A stretch of DNA of 64,000 nucleotides from Steromphala cineraria (Eukaryota > Mollusca > Gastropoda > Trochida > Trochidae): NCBI GenBank assembly GCA_916613615.1, contig OU744735.1, forward strand, positions 42,233,468 to 42,297,467. Reading direction: 5' to 3'. Under the pieces are notes generated by a model. The model saw only the letters and a program-made list of their open reading frames with translations, did not search any database and was not told the origin of the DNA. Positions 1 to 10,830 of this stretch are shown piece by piece. The translations under genes and the position numbers were made by a program. The stretch's first letter is position 1. Each line of letters begins with the position of its first letter.

Positions 1-119
1 ATCTGTTGAAAGGCTCTAGCCTTCTTGCGTGCTGCACACACCTTCCAGTTCCTTTTACGAGGCATTATTAATGGCAGTGAACAAAGCAAGCCTAAAATTA
101 AAACTAGCACTGCCGCGGC

Positions 120-541
120 AGTACTTAGGTCTTCAAGATTCCTGTTTGACCTTGACATACTGTTTGACCTTCACATGAATGTTTGTTAAAGAGGGTTCAA
201 ACATACTCAGCAAAACACCACTTTTCCATATGCAAAATTTGACCCTTCCTCCTGATCGGAAATGACTGTTCGCGAGCAATTTTATTCTTTTATCTTGAAG
301 ACCTTGCTCATGTCTAACTGTCATGCAAATAGTACTTAGGTCTTCAAGATTCCTGTTTGACCTTGACATACTGTTTGACCTTCACATGAATGTTTGTTAA
401 AGAGGGTTCAAACATACTCAGCAAAACACCACTTTTCCATATGCAAAATTTGACCCTTCCTCCTGATCGGAAATGACTGTTCGCGAGCGATTTTATTCTT
501 TTATCTTGAAGACCTGGCTCATGTCTAACTGTCATGCAAAA
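120..541 (+). repeat. Tandem pair of 211-bp units
   Basis: Two direct units (120-330 and 331-541) match almost base for base. Each begins AGTACTTAGGTCTTCAAGA and ends near GTCATGCAAA. The pair forms the 5' end of the larger repeat element described next, so one terminal segment of that element has been duplicated in tandem. Confidence 0.9.
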
Positions 542-1150
542 ATCATTAAGTTCTAAGGTCTGGTTTTTTAGTTATCTGCCCTTGAAGTTTGCGATTTTGA
601 GATTTTGGTCAACTTTGAAAGGTCACAGCACGAAAAGTATTGTAGTTAAGTACTTTAAATGAAAAGATTTTAAACTACAATGCTTCAGCTACATTCAGTA
701 TGAATTACAGCTCTGTAGTGCAAGTATCTTCAGAGAAGAAGATTGTCAAAGGCGGTTGGGGTCGGAAACCGTCGAAAATGCACTAAAAGCAAGATGGCGG
801 CCAAAGCACGTGACCTACGAATTTGTCCTGATTTCCTTTTTTTTCATTGTTTTTCATTGCGCTTCTTTTAAAAAAAATTTCAAGTCTCTAAGTGCATTTT
901 GGAAAAAAAATCAATGTTAAATTTTCGACTTTGGATTCGAACTGGACCTTTAATGTACTAGCCGATTATGCCCAAAAGCTTAGTTTATCGATTCCAGGGT
1001 AAGGGGTACCTGCATGTCAAGTTTGGGCGAATTTGAACAAGCGGTTTGAGCTGTAGATCCGTCACAAAAATTGTACAAATAATAATAATAATAATAAGAA
1101 GAAATCGGATAAAAACAATAGGTCTTCACGACTTTGTCTTGAAGACCTAA
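120..1150 (+). mobile_element. Non-autonomous repeat element, copy 1 (GGTCTTCAAGA-ended)
   Basis: The left end carries TTAGGTCTTCAAGA. The right end carries TCTTGAAGACCTAA, its reverse complement. A short hairpin (about 1119-1149) closes the right end. Most of the interior recurs at 27,835-28,634 on the same strand, which shows it is a dispersed family. No coding capacity is visible. Matched ends suggest a terminal-inverted-repeat DNA element, but no target duplication could be fixed, so the class is uncertain. Confidence 0.6.
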
Positions 1151-1971
1151 TTCAACAATCTAACACAAAATCCCGCTTCAATTCGATGCAAGTTTATCAA
1201 ATGGGCAAAGGAAAGTCGTAATCCAAAGTGGTTTACAAGGCTTTTAGAAAATACGAGAGAAATAAAACACGAAACATTGAAAATATTAAAGCATGAAACA
1301 ATTCTAAGAAAACACAGTATTAGCTATTTACTGGAGTGACCAACCAATCAGCTTTCACTGACCCGACCTATTGACCTACTTACCAAAAAAAAATTGGGCA
1401 TGGGGGGTATGCGAATATAGTGCAATTTAAGCAAAATATGGATATAATTTCACTTACCCGTACACAAATTGTAGGATTAGTATCATTACCAATTTTGCTG
1501 AAACTGCACGAGAGCAGTTGCAGGAAGTACCTGAACCGCTAATCTGCATCTAACTATCCCTAATCTGAAAAAAAATGGAAAGGTCTCAAGGTCAACTGAT
1601 CACCAAAACAGATGAAAGTTGCAGAGTCCCTTCCGCGATGAAGTTTACTAAACACCAAAAATTTTTGTTAGTATTTAATAAACGTTAGTTGGTTTGACAA
1701 TATTCAAGTTTTATTTATCAACGTAAAACTTTCTGACTGACGACTTTCAAGTCAGAGAAACAAACATGTGACACCTTTCACATCAATCAACGGAACACCC
1801 TCACAATCACTGCCGAAGAAATTTAAGTTTACCTACAAGCAAACCGAATTATGAAAGTCAAAATATCAAACCAAAACTCCAAGGATATAAATTCAAGGAA
1901 AAAGTTAAAATAAGACAGACTTGCAAGTCTGCAAGTCAAAACGATTATAAATTACAACAGTACAAGACACG
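1151..1971. other. No gene seen
   Basis: AT-rich DNA with no long open frame and no recognisable domain. A stretch around 1,770-1,850 (CACAATCACTGCCGA) weakly resembles 4,860-4,920, so part of it is probably old repeat. Confidence 0.5.
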
Positions 1972-3253
1972 AACTAGATTAGCGTTTGCGGGATACCGCA
2001 AAAGCAGAGCAGCCCCGGAACTTTGGGTTTCGCCTTACCCTGTTCCGCCTTTTACAGGCCTCACCAAATTGGGAATTTTCTCGTGACCTTGACCTTTGAC
2101 ACTCAAGGTCACACAATCAATGAACACATTTCATTGAGTATAACATTATTGTAATGAAATAAAGTGTTAAAAATACAATTAATCCATTTTTTCCATATAT
2201 GTTGACCTTGACCTTCGACAGTTAGTACCCAAAACTTTTTGAAAATGTTGAACTTCTCAAGAGATAATATATACAAAATCTAAATTTCATAGCACAAAAA
2301 CTTTTCAAGTTATTGTGTTTACAAGGAATTGCAATAACTCATATCTCATGACCTTGACCTTCAAGGTCACACAATAATTGAACACTTTTTATTGAGTATA
2401 ACAATCATGTATTGATTAAAAGTGATCATAGTTAAAATTAAGCATTTTCGCTAAACCATGCTTAAGTCATGACCTTGCTGTGACCTTGACCTTTGACAGA
2501 TTGTAGCCGAAACCTTTTCAAATTTTTTTACTTTTCCAAGGATGATATATACCAAGTTAGAGCTTCATAGCACAAAAACTTTTCAAGTTACCGTGTTTAC
2601 AAAGAATTTTGTGGTGATTTTATAACTCGTGACCTTGACCTTTGAACTTGAAAGTGAACATGTCATAATGATTCCCTGGAAGTATTAACATTTAGACATG
2701 TTCATGAGTTCTGAAAAGCTAAATGGGATAAAGTTATACCCCAATTTAGTGCATTTTGTAATAACTCATATCTCATGACCTTGACCTTCAAGGTCACACA
2801 ATCACTGAACACTTTTTTTTGAGTATAACAATCATGTATTGATTAAAAGTGTTCATAGTTAAAATAAAGCATTTTCGCTAAAACATGCTTACGTCATGAC
2901 CTTGCTGTGACCTTGACCTTTGACGGATTGTAGCCAAAACCTTTTCAAAATTTTTTACTTTTCCAAGGATGATATATACCAAGTTAGAGCTTCATAGCAC
3001 AAAAACTTTTCAAGTTATCGCGTTTACAAGGAATTCTTAGTGTGAATACATAGCTCGTGACCTTGACCTTTGACCTTGAAAGTGAACGTGTCAAAATCGT
3101 TCCCCCGGGGTATGAGGAGTAAGGTATGAATAAGAGTTCTGGAAAGCTTAGGGGGAAAAAGTTATAGCTAGTAGTACGAGTGCGGCGGCGGCGGCGGCGA
3201 TGGAAACTTCACAAAAACTGATAGCAGCCCCGTCCTTAGACGGGGCTGCTAAT
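1972..3253 (+). mobile_element. Helentron-like non-autonomous element, full copy
   Basis: The 5' end holds a hairpin with stem TTTGCGG/CCGCAAA (1984-2001). The 3' end is a strong hairpin with stem AGCAGCCCCGTC/GACGGGGCTGCT, ending CTAAT. AGCAGCCCCG occurs at both ends. A shortened copy with the same two ends lies at 25,703-25,957, which defines the boundaries. The interior contains two units of about 420 bp (about 2,335-2,755 and 2,755-3,175) rich in TGACCTTGACC motifs. Terminal hairpins with no transposase suggest a Helitron/Helentron-type passenger, but this is inference. Confidence 0.55.
3181..3200 (+). repeat. (CGG)n microsatellite
   Basis: A pure GCG/CGG triplet run inside the element above, shorter in the copy near 25,890. 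This is a GC-rich island in AT-rich DNA. Confidence 0.9.
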
Positions 3254-3440
3254 AATATCAGCAATGGTCAATAAAAAAAAAATCAAGTAGACACACAGAA
3301 TGACCTTTCGAAATGTCAACTCTAATATACACGACCCGAAATCAATCACACAGAAACTGAAGGCAGTGAATAGCTAGCAGTATACTCTAAATAACCATGT
3401 GAACAGGTCGAGTGTAAATGCTGGAATGAACGAGAGGCTA

Positions 3441-3580
3441 TATGCTGCTAACGAGTCACATAGCGATATGAACCACCCTTTCCATGCGAGAAGGTGTGTC
3501 ATTAGCTGAGTATGCTGCTAACGAGTCACAAAGGGATATGAACCACCCTTTCCATGCTAGAAGGTTTGTCATTAGCTGTA
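3441..3580 (+). repeat. 70-bp tandem duplication
   Basis: TATGCTGCTAACGAGTCACA begins each unit (3441 and 3511) and ATGAACCACCCTTTCCATGC follows in both. A diverged third relative lies at 5,145-5,200. No coding role is apparent. Confidence 0.8.
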
Positions 3581-4204
3581 ATAGAGAATGATAGTTGGAA
3601 CACAAGTGCAAAAATAGCTTATTATTGTGTCTTATGTTGATTACATAAATATTTGCAGTCCTTTATTATATCTGAGTTGTTAAAAATAATGAATTGAAAT
3701 TATATAGAATTGAAATTATGTAATGTTTTCATTACAGTTTAAAAAAACTTTTCTTCTTTACTATCAACGTTATCTAAACAAACTATAGATCGATGGATGC
3801 GCTTGTTGAAGACCAAAATATTTTGTGTGGTAACTTATTAACGAAATCTTAAAGGTTAATGTATTAAGTTCATAAATTGCTTGTATGGGTAGTCATCTCT
3901 ATATAACAGATCGAGAATTACGCTAAATTTATTTCTTGACGGATTTGGGTCCAATTTAAAATTTATGTTCCTCTTTACATATAAAAACAGTAAACGAGTG
4001 CAAAATTAAAGGTTTGGTATTACTTTGTGTCATAACGTCCACTCCGAGATTCGAACCTGAGTTGGGCATTTCTTATCGGTCTTTTTTTATGTTTTTATGG
4101 GTGAAATTATCTCCCTTAGACCAGTGTTGGCTTCAATTGTCTGTATCCCCAAAATGGTTACAGATCACACCACGCACCACTTGCAGCTTCTCAAATCTTG
4201 TTTG
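3581..4204. other. No gene seen
   Basis: Very AT-rich sequence with no long open frame, no recognisable domain and no clear repeat structure. Confidence 0.5.
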
Positions 4205-4735
4205 CACATACACAAATTATACATGTAAATAAAGTCAATTCTTTCCTCTACACGTGGGCAAAAACAGACCTAAGATATATCCAATGGTTCGCGAGCAATT
4301 GAAGCTTACGTTGTAATACATGACAATGAAGACAATTCTCTCCTCTACACAATGGTGAAAACAAACTGTGGATATCTCTAATGGTTCGGGAGCAATTGAT
4401 GCTTACGTTGGGACCGTCGGCAAATTTGGTTGAAAAAAAGTTATATTTGCGGCAGATGTCGCATCGCACACCGTTTCTTTACTTTTGTATGCTCATTAAC
4501 AAAGAATACATCGAAATGAAGACAATTCTCTCCTCTACACGATGGTGAAAACAAACTGTGGATATCTCTAATGGTTCGGGAGCAATTGATGCTTACGTTA
4601 GGGCCGTCGGCAAATTAGGTTGAAAAAAAAGAAGATATTTGGGACAGATGTCTCATCGCACACCGTTTTTTTTACCTTTTCATTCTCATTAACAAACAAT
4701 ACATGCAAATAAAGACAATTCTCTCCTCTAAACAA
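4205..4735 (+). repeat. About 190-bp tandem repeat, 2-3 copies
   Basis: GACAATTCTCTCCTCTA recurs at about 4,331, 4,521 and 4,713 with a partial unit before it. Each unit continues through ATGGTTCGGGAGCAATTGATG and CATCGCACACCG. The short open frames on the minus strand are translations of this repeat. Confidence 0.75.
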
Positions 4736-5219
4736 CAAACAATTTTGAAGTGTAAATAATGAATTAATATTATATAGGCTCTTTTTATAGTGATCCATCT
4801 TAATATGTTGATTACTTTTTGTGTAAGAAATCGGGACAGACAATGAAAGAAAACTATGACCTCTTTCACATCAAAGTACACAATCACTGCCGAGGAAAGG
4901 TTCCTTACAAGCGTGAGCGAGTTGGTGTGTAACATACAAGCACACAGTTCAGTAACAATTGTCATTGTCAAAAAGATCGAACCAAACTCAAAAGTTCAAA
5001 GAATGCAAAATGCAAAATACAAAATATGCACAATAGAATACCTTTCTAAATGTCAACATTACATTAGTAATACATGACAGGAGTCAAACATTCAAAACTA
5101 AAGGCAATGAGAAGATAATGCTGGAATTAATGAAGGCTGTACGGTTCAGCTGCTAAAGGCATTGCGATATGAACCACCCTTCCCATGCGAGAAGGTTAAT
5201 GATTTGCTTAAAAAATCCA

Positions 5220-5770
5220 AAGGTCTGAATTTGAGCACTTTCCAAAATGCAAACATCCAACATTTCCTAGGGCAAGAACTTCATGTAAGACGACACGAAA
5301 TTTTCATGGATCGTTTACATACATGTATGTTTATAAAACAAAACCTACAACGGATATGTACCATGTATTCCCATAAAACAAAATGTAAACGTACATTTTT
5401 CATATACGTAAATAATGTTATATGGTCAATGTATTCATAACACTGTCCATGTATATGTATGTGTGATGTTTGTCCTTGAAAGTGACTGACAACAAACACA
5501 TAAAGCTTTATGTACATGCAAATGTTGAGTGTGTAGTCAGAGAGAGTGACCGACAGCCGACAGCCGACAATTCATTTCCATGTATGATACAATATATTCT
5601 TGTATAGCCTACTCAGTAGGAGTGGCCGACAGCCGACAGCCGACGATGCATATCTATTTATAGCAACTTACTTGTGTATAGTCAGTAAGAGTGGCCGACA
5701 GCCGACAGCCGACGATGCATTTTCAATCATTGTAATAACATTCTTGTACTTGAGTGAATAGTCAGTAAGA
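5220..5770 (+). repeat. Repeat segment with CCGACAG minisatellite, copy 1
   Basis: Three blocks of (CCGACAG)n start near 5,551, 5,627 and 5,696, about 70-76 bp apart. Upstream, GAACTTCATGTAAGACGACA (about 5,276) recurs inverted at about 27,580, next to inverted CTGTCGG blocks. The whole segment is therefore one dispersed repeat present in opposite orientation 22 kb away. Confidence 0.75.
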
Positions 5771-7148
5771 GTGATCTTAAACCAAAACAAGTTTTCGATT
5801 GAGCCACAAGAAATAGATGGCTTGTTAATTAACGATTTTTCTTTTTAATGGATGTTTGTTAATTCGATTTATTTTCCTGAAGACTCTTTTAGAACGTTTT
5901 AAGAGGTAATAAAAATATGTTTTTTATCACTGTCAAGGTTTATCAAATATGTCCGATCTATTTTGTAGAAATACTAGTCATTACTTATATATTTGCACAC
6001 ATGTCGGTATTTTTCACTTTATTATCTAGGTCAACCTTCTTGCGTGATTTTTTTTAACAACTGATCAGATGTCGACAACATTGTAATCTTTTCCCGAAAG
6101 TTACATTACTGTCCATATTATTATAATGGGGCTGCAACAATGTTGTACATACAGCAACCTTTAGGTATGCTAGTGTTTAGCGCTGGAGTTAGGAGAGATG
6201 GAGATAGGACCCAGAAGTTACGTTAAGGTTTTGCGACATTTTGATTTTGTAAAAAAAAAATGCGAAATTATAGAATTTAAAATTACTTCGGGAAAGGCTT
6301 ACATGCAAGCAAACCACCTCAACTTAGCGTTACACCTTATGATCATTTTACGACATGTCGTATTGCGACTCCGACACCTATATTCACGAGTGTATTGTTT
6401 GTTATTCAAACAACATAAAAACCTTACTTCTGTTGTAAATTGAAATTGCCTTGTATAATCAATCAACCGATAGTTTTATTTTCCATCTGCTGTCTTAGTT
6501 AATCAGTGTTATTGTTTATAATCATACGGTAGACCGTCAAAGATGTACTCGAAATGAAAACTGCCGCGACGGTATGTTTTTTAAATGACACCATCAAACA
6601 ACATTCGGTATCCCCCAAATTTTATTCCTGAACCATATTTTTTATTCGTCTGAGCTCATCATAATTTATTTTAAGCAATATCTAAACTATATGTACCATT
6701 TAAAGATCATATTGAAAATACAAAGAAGGTGATTTAAGTGCTTTATTCCTTTTGGTTTCCGCTTTTGTCATTTGAAAGAAACGTTTTCACGGAAAGCGCG
6801 TTTTATAAAAGTACGCGTAAATGATAAGAAGTAGCTTAATTTGCCGATTTTTCGATGCAGTTTTAAAACCAATAAATCTTACAATCGTCCGTTGACCCCA
6901 ATACATTTATATTACAAATTTGAATAAAAATATATATAAAAGAATATAAACGAATTAACTAAAAGTATTTGGCCGTTTCATATCTCCTCAATAGTGTTTA
7001 AGAAAACATGTCAATTTAGATCAAAATATTGTTATAAAACATTAGCCTTTGTCATTGTTGCCGGGGTTTTCTGAAAGCAAACCTCTCGTTAAACAGTCCC
7101 TGGACTACTATTTTAATCATTTTCTAATTACAAGCTCATGACTACTAT
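5771..7148. other. No gene seen
   Basis: AT-rich DNA. The longest open frame (6198-6443, plus strand, 81 codons) shows no recognisable domain, no splice context and ordinary composition. I do not call it a gene. Confidence 0.5.
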
Positions 7149-7781
7149 TTACAGCTGCGTACCCTGAGTTTGTTCACTTGCTTTTGTATCTTCGTGCAAT
7201 TATCATGAACTTTTACTTTTCTGTCGACGCCAATAAAATAACCACAGGAGCACTAACAATGGATCATCAATTGTCCATGTGTACAATAGGCATTCCCAAA
7301 ACACATTTAGGGATCACTGCTCTTGAATGTCTATATTTGGCACGATTGTATTAATACGACAGATGGGGTCTTATTTGTGAAATTCTTAAATAATTTTCTT
7401 AAATTTCAATTAGAATATCCCATACAGACGTAAGATAAAAAAAGCAAAATTACATTGCCTTAATGCCAAGAAACAAGTATGACTTAGACCTGAATTTGTT
7501 GATCACTTATGAAGGATTTTGTAAAGCAAAGTAAAAAATAGTGTTTTCGAAATATTGACACCTTGTCAATTTATTGACCTGCCAAACTTGTTGTTGTTAT
7601 CTGTTAAATATGAAATACGGGAACGTTAAAGCAAACTAAATCCTAATTTACGTTGTGAAATTTAAAAATTATCCATATCGTTATCACTATGATAGGATAC
7701 CTCAAAGACTTTCAAAATTATATGATATTTGCACTAGAATACGTACGGGTAAGTGAATAAACTTACGGTACGCAGCTGTAA
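7149..7781. mobile_element. MITE with imperfect 33-bp terminal inverted repeats
   Basis: TTACAGCTGCGTACC at 7149-7163 is matched perfectly by GGTACGCAGCTGTAA at 7767-7781. The match continues inward with a few mismatches (AGTTTRTTCACTT). The 633 bp between hold no open frame. Ends and size fit a miniature inverted-repeat transposable element. The superfamily cannot be set because the target duplication is unclear. Confidence 0.65.
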
Positions 7782-7994
7782 TTCCGAAATCCGCAACTCT
7801 ACAATATCAGCTACATGTACATGTAAATAATGCGTTCCGCGTTATCTTTGTAATTCCGGTTTATTCCAGAGTTTGTCGCGACAAAAAAGTTGTCAATAAC
7901 AAACAAATTTTACATATAAAGTTCATATTTTTCATACTATTGAGTTACACTTTGGAAATTTTCAGGTTAAAAATTTCAATTTGAGATTTTGAAA

Positions 7995-8190
7995 AAAAAT
8001 TCCGACGGAATTTTTCCAATGGAATTTTTTATTCCGACAGAATTTTTCCAATGGAATTTTTAATTCCGACGGAATTTTTCCAATGGAATTTTTTATTCCG
8101 ACGGAATTTTTCCAATGGAATTTTTTATTCCGACGGAATTTTTAATGCCGATGGAATTTATTTTTCCAATGGAATTTATTTTGACAATTT
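7995..8190 (+). repeat. 32-bp palindromic satellite, left arm
   Basis: TTCCGACGGAA and TTCCAATGGAA, both self-complementary around a 3-bp core, alternate about every 16 bp with A/T spacers. The same block is inverted at 21,190-21,385 and direct at 60,015-60,210. Confidence 0.9.
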
Positions 8191-8239
8191 AATGCAGTTT
8201 GAGTTAAGTGATAAATTCATTAAAGGTTTTTAATAATTG

Positions 8240-10080
8240 TAAACTTTGGAAAGATTTTAACTTTGAAATGATATATTGTTTTAGATAATATATTGATTTT
8301 GACTGTTATTATTTTTGGTAAATGTTGACTATGAAAAAAAATATTTGATGAAATGTTGACTTTGAAAAGAAATAGTTTGGTGAAATGATGACTTTGAAAA
8401 GAAAAAGTTTGGTGAAATGATGACTTTGAAAACAAAAAAGTTTGGTGAAGTGATGACTTTAAAGAAGAACAATTAGTGTAATGATGACTTTGAAAAGTAT
8501 ATATTTGATGAAATGTTGACTTTGAAAAGTGATAATTTCATGAAATGTTGACTTTCAAAAGGAATGAAATGTGAAATGTTGACTTTGAAAAGAAATAATT
8601 TGTTGAAATGTTGACTTTGAAAAGTGATCATTTCATGAAATGTTGACTTTAAAAAGAAAAAGTTTGGTGAAATGATGACTTTGAAAAGAAATAGTTTGGT
8701 GAAATGATGACTTTGAAAAGAAAAAGTTTGGTGAAATGATGACTTTGAAAAGAAATAGTTTGGTGAAATGATGACTTTGAAAAGAAATAGTTTGGTGAAG
8801 TGATGACTTTGAAAAGAAAAAGTTTGGTGAAACGACGACTTTAAAGAAGAACAATTAGTGTAATGATGACTTTGAAAAGTATATATTGGATGAAATGTTG
8901 ACTTTGAAAAGTGATAATTTCATGAAATGTTGACTTTCAAAAGGAATGAAATGTGAAATGTTGACTTTGAAAAGTAATAATTTGTTGAAATGTTGACTTT
9001 GAAAAGTGATCATTTAATGAAATGTTAACTTTAAAAAGAAATACAATGTGAAATGTTGACTTTGAAAAGTAATAATTTCATGAAATGTTGACTTTGAAAA
9101 GTAATAATTTCATGAAATGTTGACTTTGAGAAGTAAAAATTTGATGAATGTTGATTTTGAAAAGAAATAATTTCATGAAATGTTGAATTTAAAAAGAAAT
9201 GAAATGTGAAATGTTGACTTTGAAAAGATATAAATTCATGAAATGTTGACTTTGAAAAGTAAATATTTGATGAAATGTTGACTTTGAAAAGTGATCATTT
9301 CATGAAATGTTGACTTAAAAAAGAAATACAATGTGAAATGTTGACTTTGAAAAGTCATAATTTCATGAAATGTTGACTTTGAAGAGTAATAATTTCATGA
9401 AATGTTGACTTTGAGTAGTAAAAATTTGATGAATGTTGATTTTGAAAAGATATAATTTCATGAAATGTTGACTTTAAAAAGAAATGAAATGTGAAATGTT
9501 GACTTTGAAAAGAAAAAATTTCATGAAATGTTGACTTTGAAAAGTAATAATTTCATGAAATGTTGACTTTGAAAAGTAATAATTTCATGAAATGTTGACT
9601 TTGAGAAGTAAAAATTTGATGAATGTTGATTTTGAAAAGAAATAATTTCATGAAATGTTGACTTAAAAAAGAAATACAATGTGAAATGTTGACTTTGAAA
9701 AGAAATAATTTCATGAAATGTTGACTTTGAAAAGTAATAATTTCATGAAATATTGACTTTGAGAAGTAAAAATTTGATGAATGTTGATTTTGAAAAGAAA
9801 TAATTTCATGAAATGTTGACTTTGAAAAGTAAATATTTGATGAAATGTTGACTTTGAAAAATGATAATTTCATGAAATGTTGACTTTGAAAAGAACGAAT
9901 TGGTGAAATGATGACTTTGAAAAGTAAATATTTTATGAAATGTTGACTTTGAAAATTGATAATTTTATGAAATGTTGACTTTGAAAATAAATGGTGAAAA
10001 TGTTGACTTTGAAAAGAAATAATTTGATGAAATAGTGACTTTGAAAAGAAATAATTTCATGAAATGTTGACTCTGAAATG
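8240..10080 (+). repeat. 32-bp tandem array, left arm
   Basis: Dozens of diverged units related to TGTTGACTTTGAAAAGTAAT, with 32-bp spacing where regular (9561 and 9593) and variable elsewhere. The units carry short self-complementary TTTCATGAAA steps. Confidence 0.9.
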
Positions 10081-10248
10081 TCCAATGATTTTGATGATAT
10101 GTTATATGCGAAATTATTGTGGTGATGTATCCTTTTTGTGACAGATTGTCTGATTTTCATTATATTCTTTAATGTTGTATATTTCTTAATTCTTATGACT
10201 ACATGAGTGTAATAGAATTTCGTTATTTTATCTTATCTTATCTTATAA

Positions 10249-10830
10249 CAGTAAATAACACTGTTTTGAAGAATTACAACAACTTGCTGGAAATTATTTC
10301 CACTCATTCGGTGGTAGCTTAACGAATACACTTGTTAAGTATCTCATTAGTCAAGGTGTCTATTGTCTATTGAGTGACAGTGCTGTTACATAATCAGTTC
10401 GATGGATTCATTACGCATTTAATGAGTGTTGATCTTTCAGATGAAATATTAACTTTTAAAGATATATTGATGAATTCAAACGTTGACCTTGGTAAAACAT
10501 AGACTTATAAAATCCATGGTGTTGTTGAATGCAGATTTTTAACTGCGATTAAGTTAACGGTTTTTTATGATCATGATTATGATTATTGTCATGAGATTTT
10601 GGAAATATTTACTGCTGTCTTCATTTTGTGAAAGATTCTCTCATTTTATATAAGAAAACGAAAAACTAATCACTGATTTGAGGAATCCAAACAACTTACT
10701 GTAAATTAAATTCGACTCATTTGTAGGTAGCTTATCGAATACACCTGTTGAAATAACTCATTAATTAAGATGTGTATTGAATGGCAATGCCGTTAACTCA
10801 TGCTTGATATGCTTCATGGCTTAACGTCTG
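10249..10830 (+). repeat. About 410-bp direct repeat pair inside the large element
   Basis: A segment with GTAGCTTAACGAATACACTT (about 10,313) recurs diverged at about 10,726. A third, inverted relative lies at about 17,285-17,370. This extends weak inverted symmetry beyond the satellite arms. Confidence 0.6.

Larger units (their letters stand above)
7830..10080 (+). repeat. Left inverted arm of the large element
   Basis: The end segment 7830-7994 is followed by the palindromic satellite (7995-8190), then the GTTGACTTTGAAAAG array. The first roughly 550 bp match the reverse complement of 21,000-21,548 with only a handful of differences. The array regions differ in unit order between the arms. 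Open frames here (for example 8633-8854 and 9553-9873, minus) are repeat translations. Confidence 0.85.

Noticed and set aside
8220..9873. Minus-strand frames with KSSFHQT/SQHFMKL repeats as a repetitive protein
   Set aside because: They are the 32-bp satellite of the mobile-element arms, with identical frames in the second copy.
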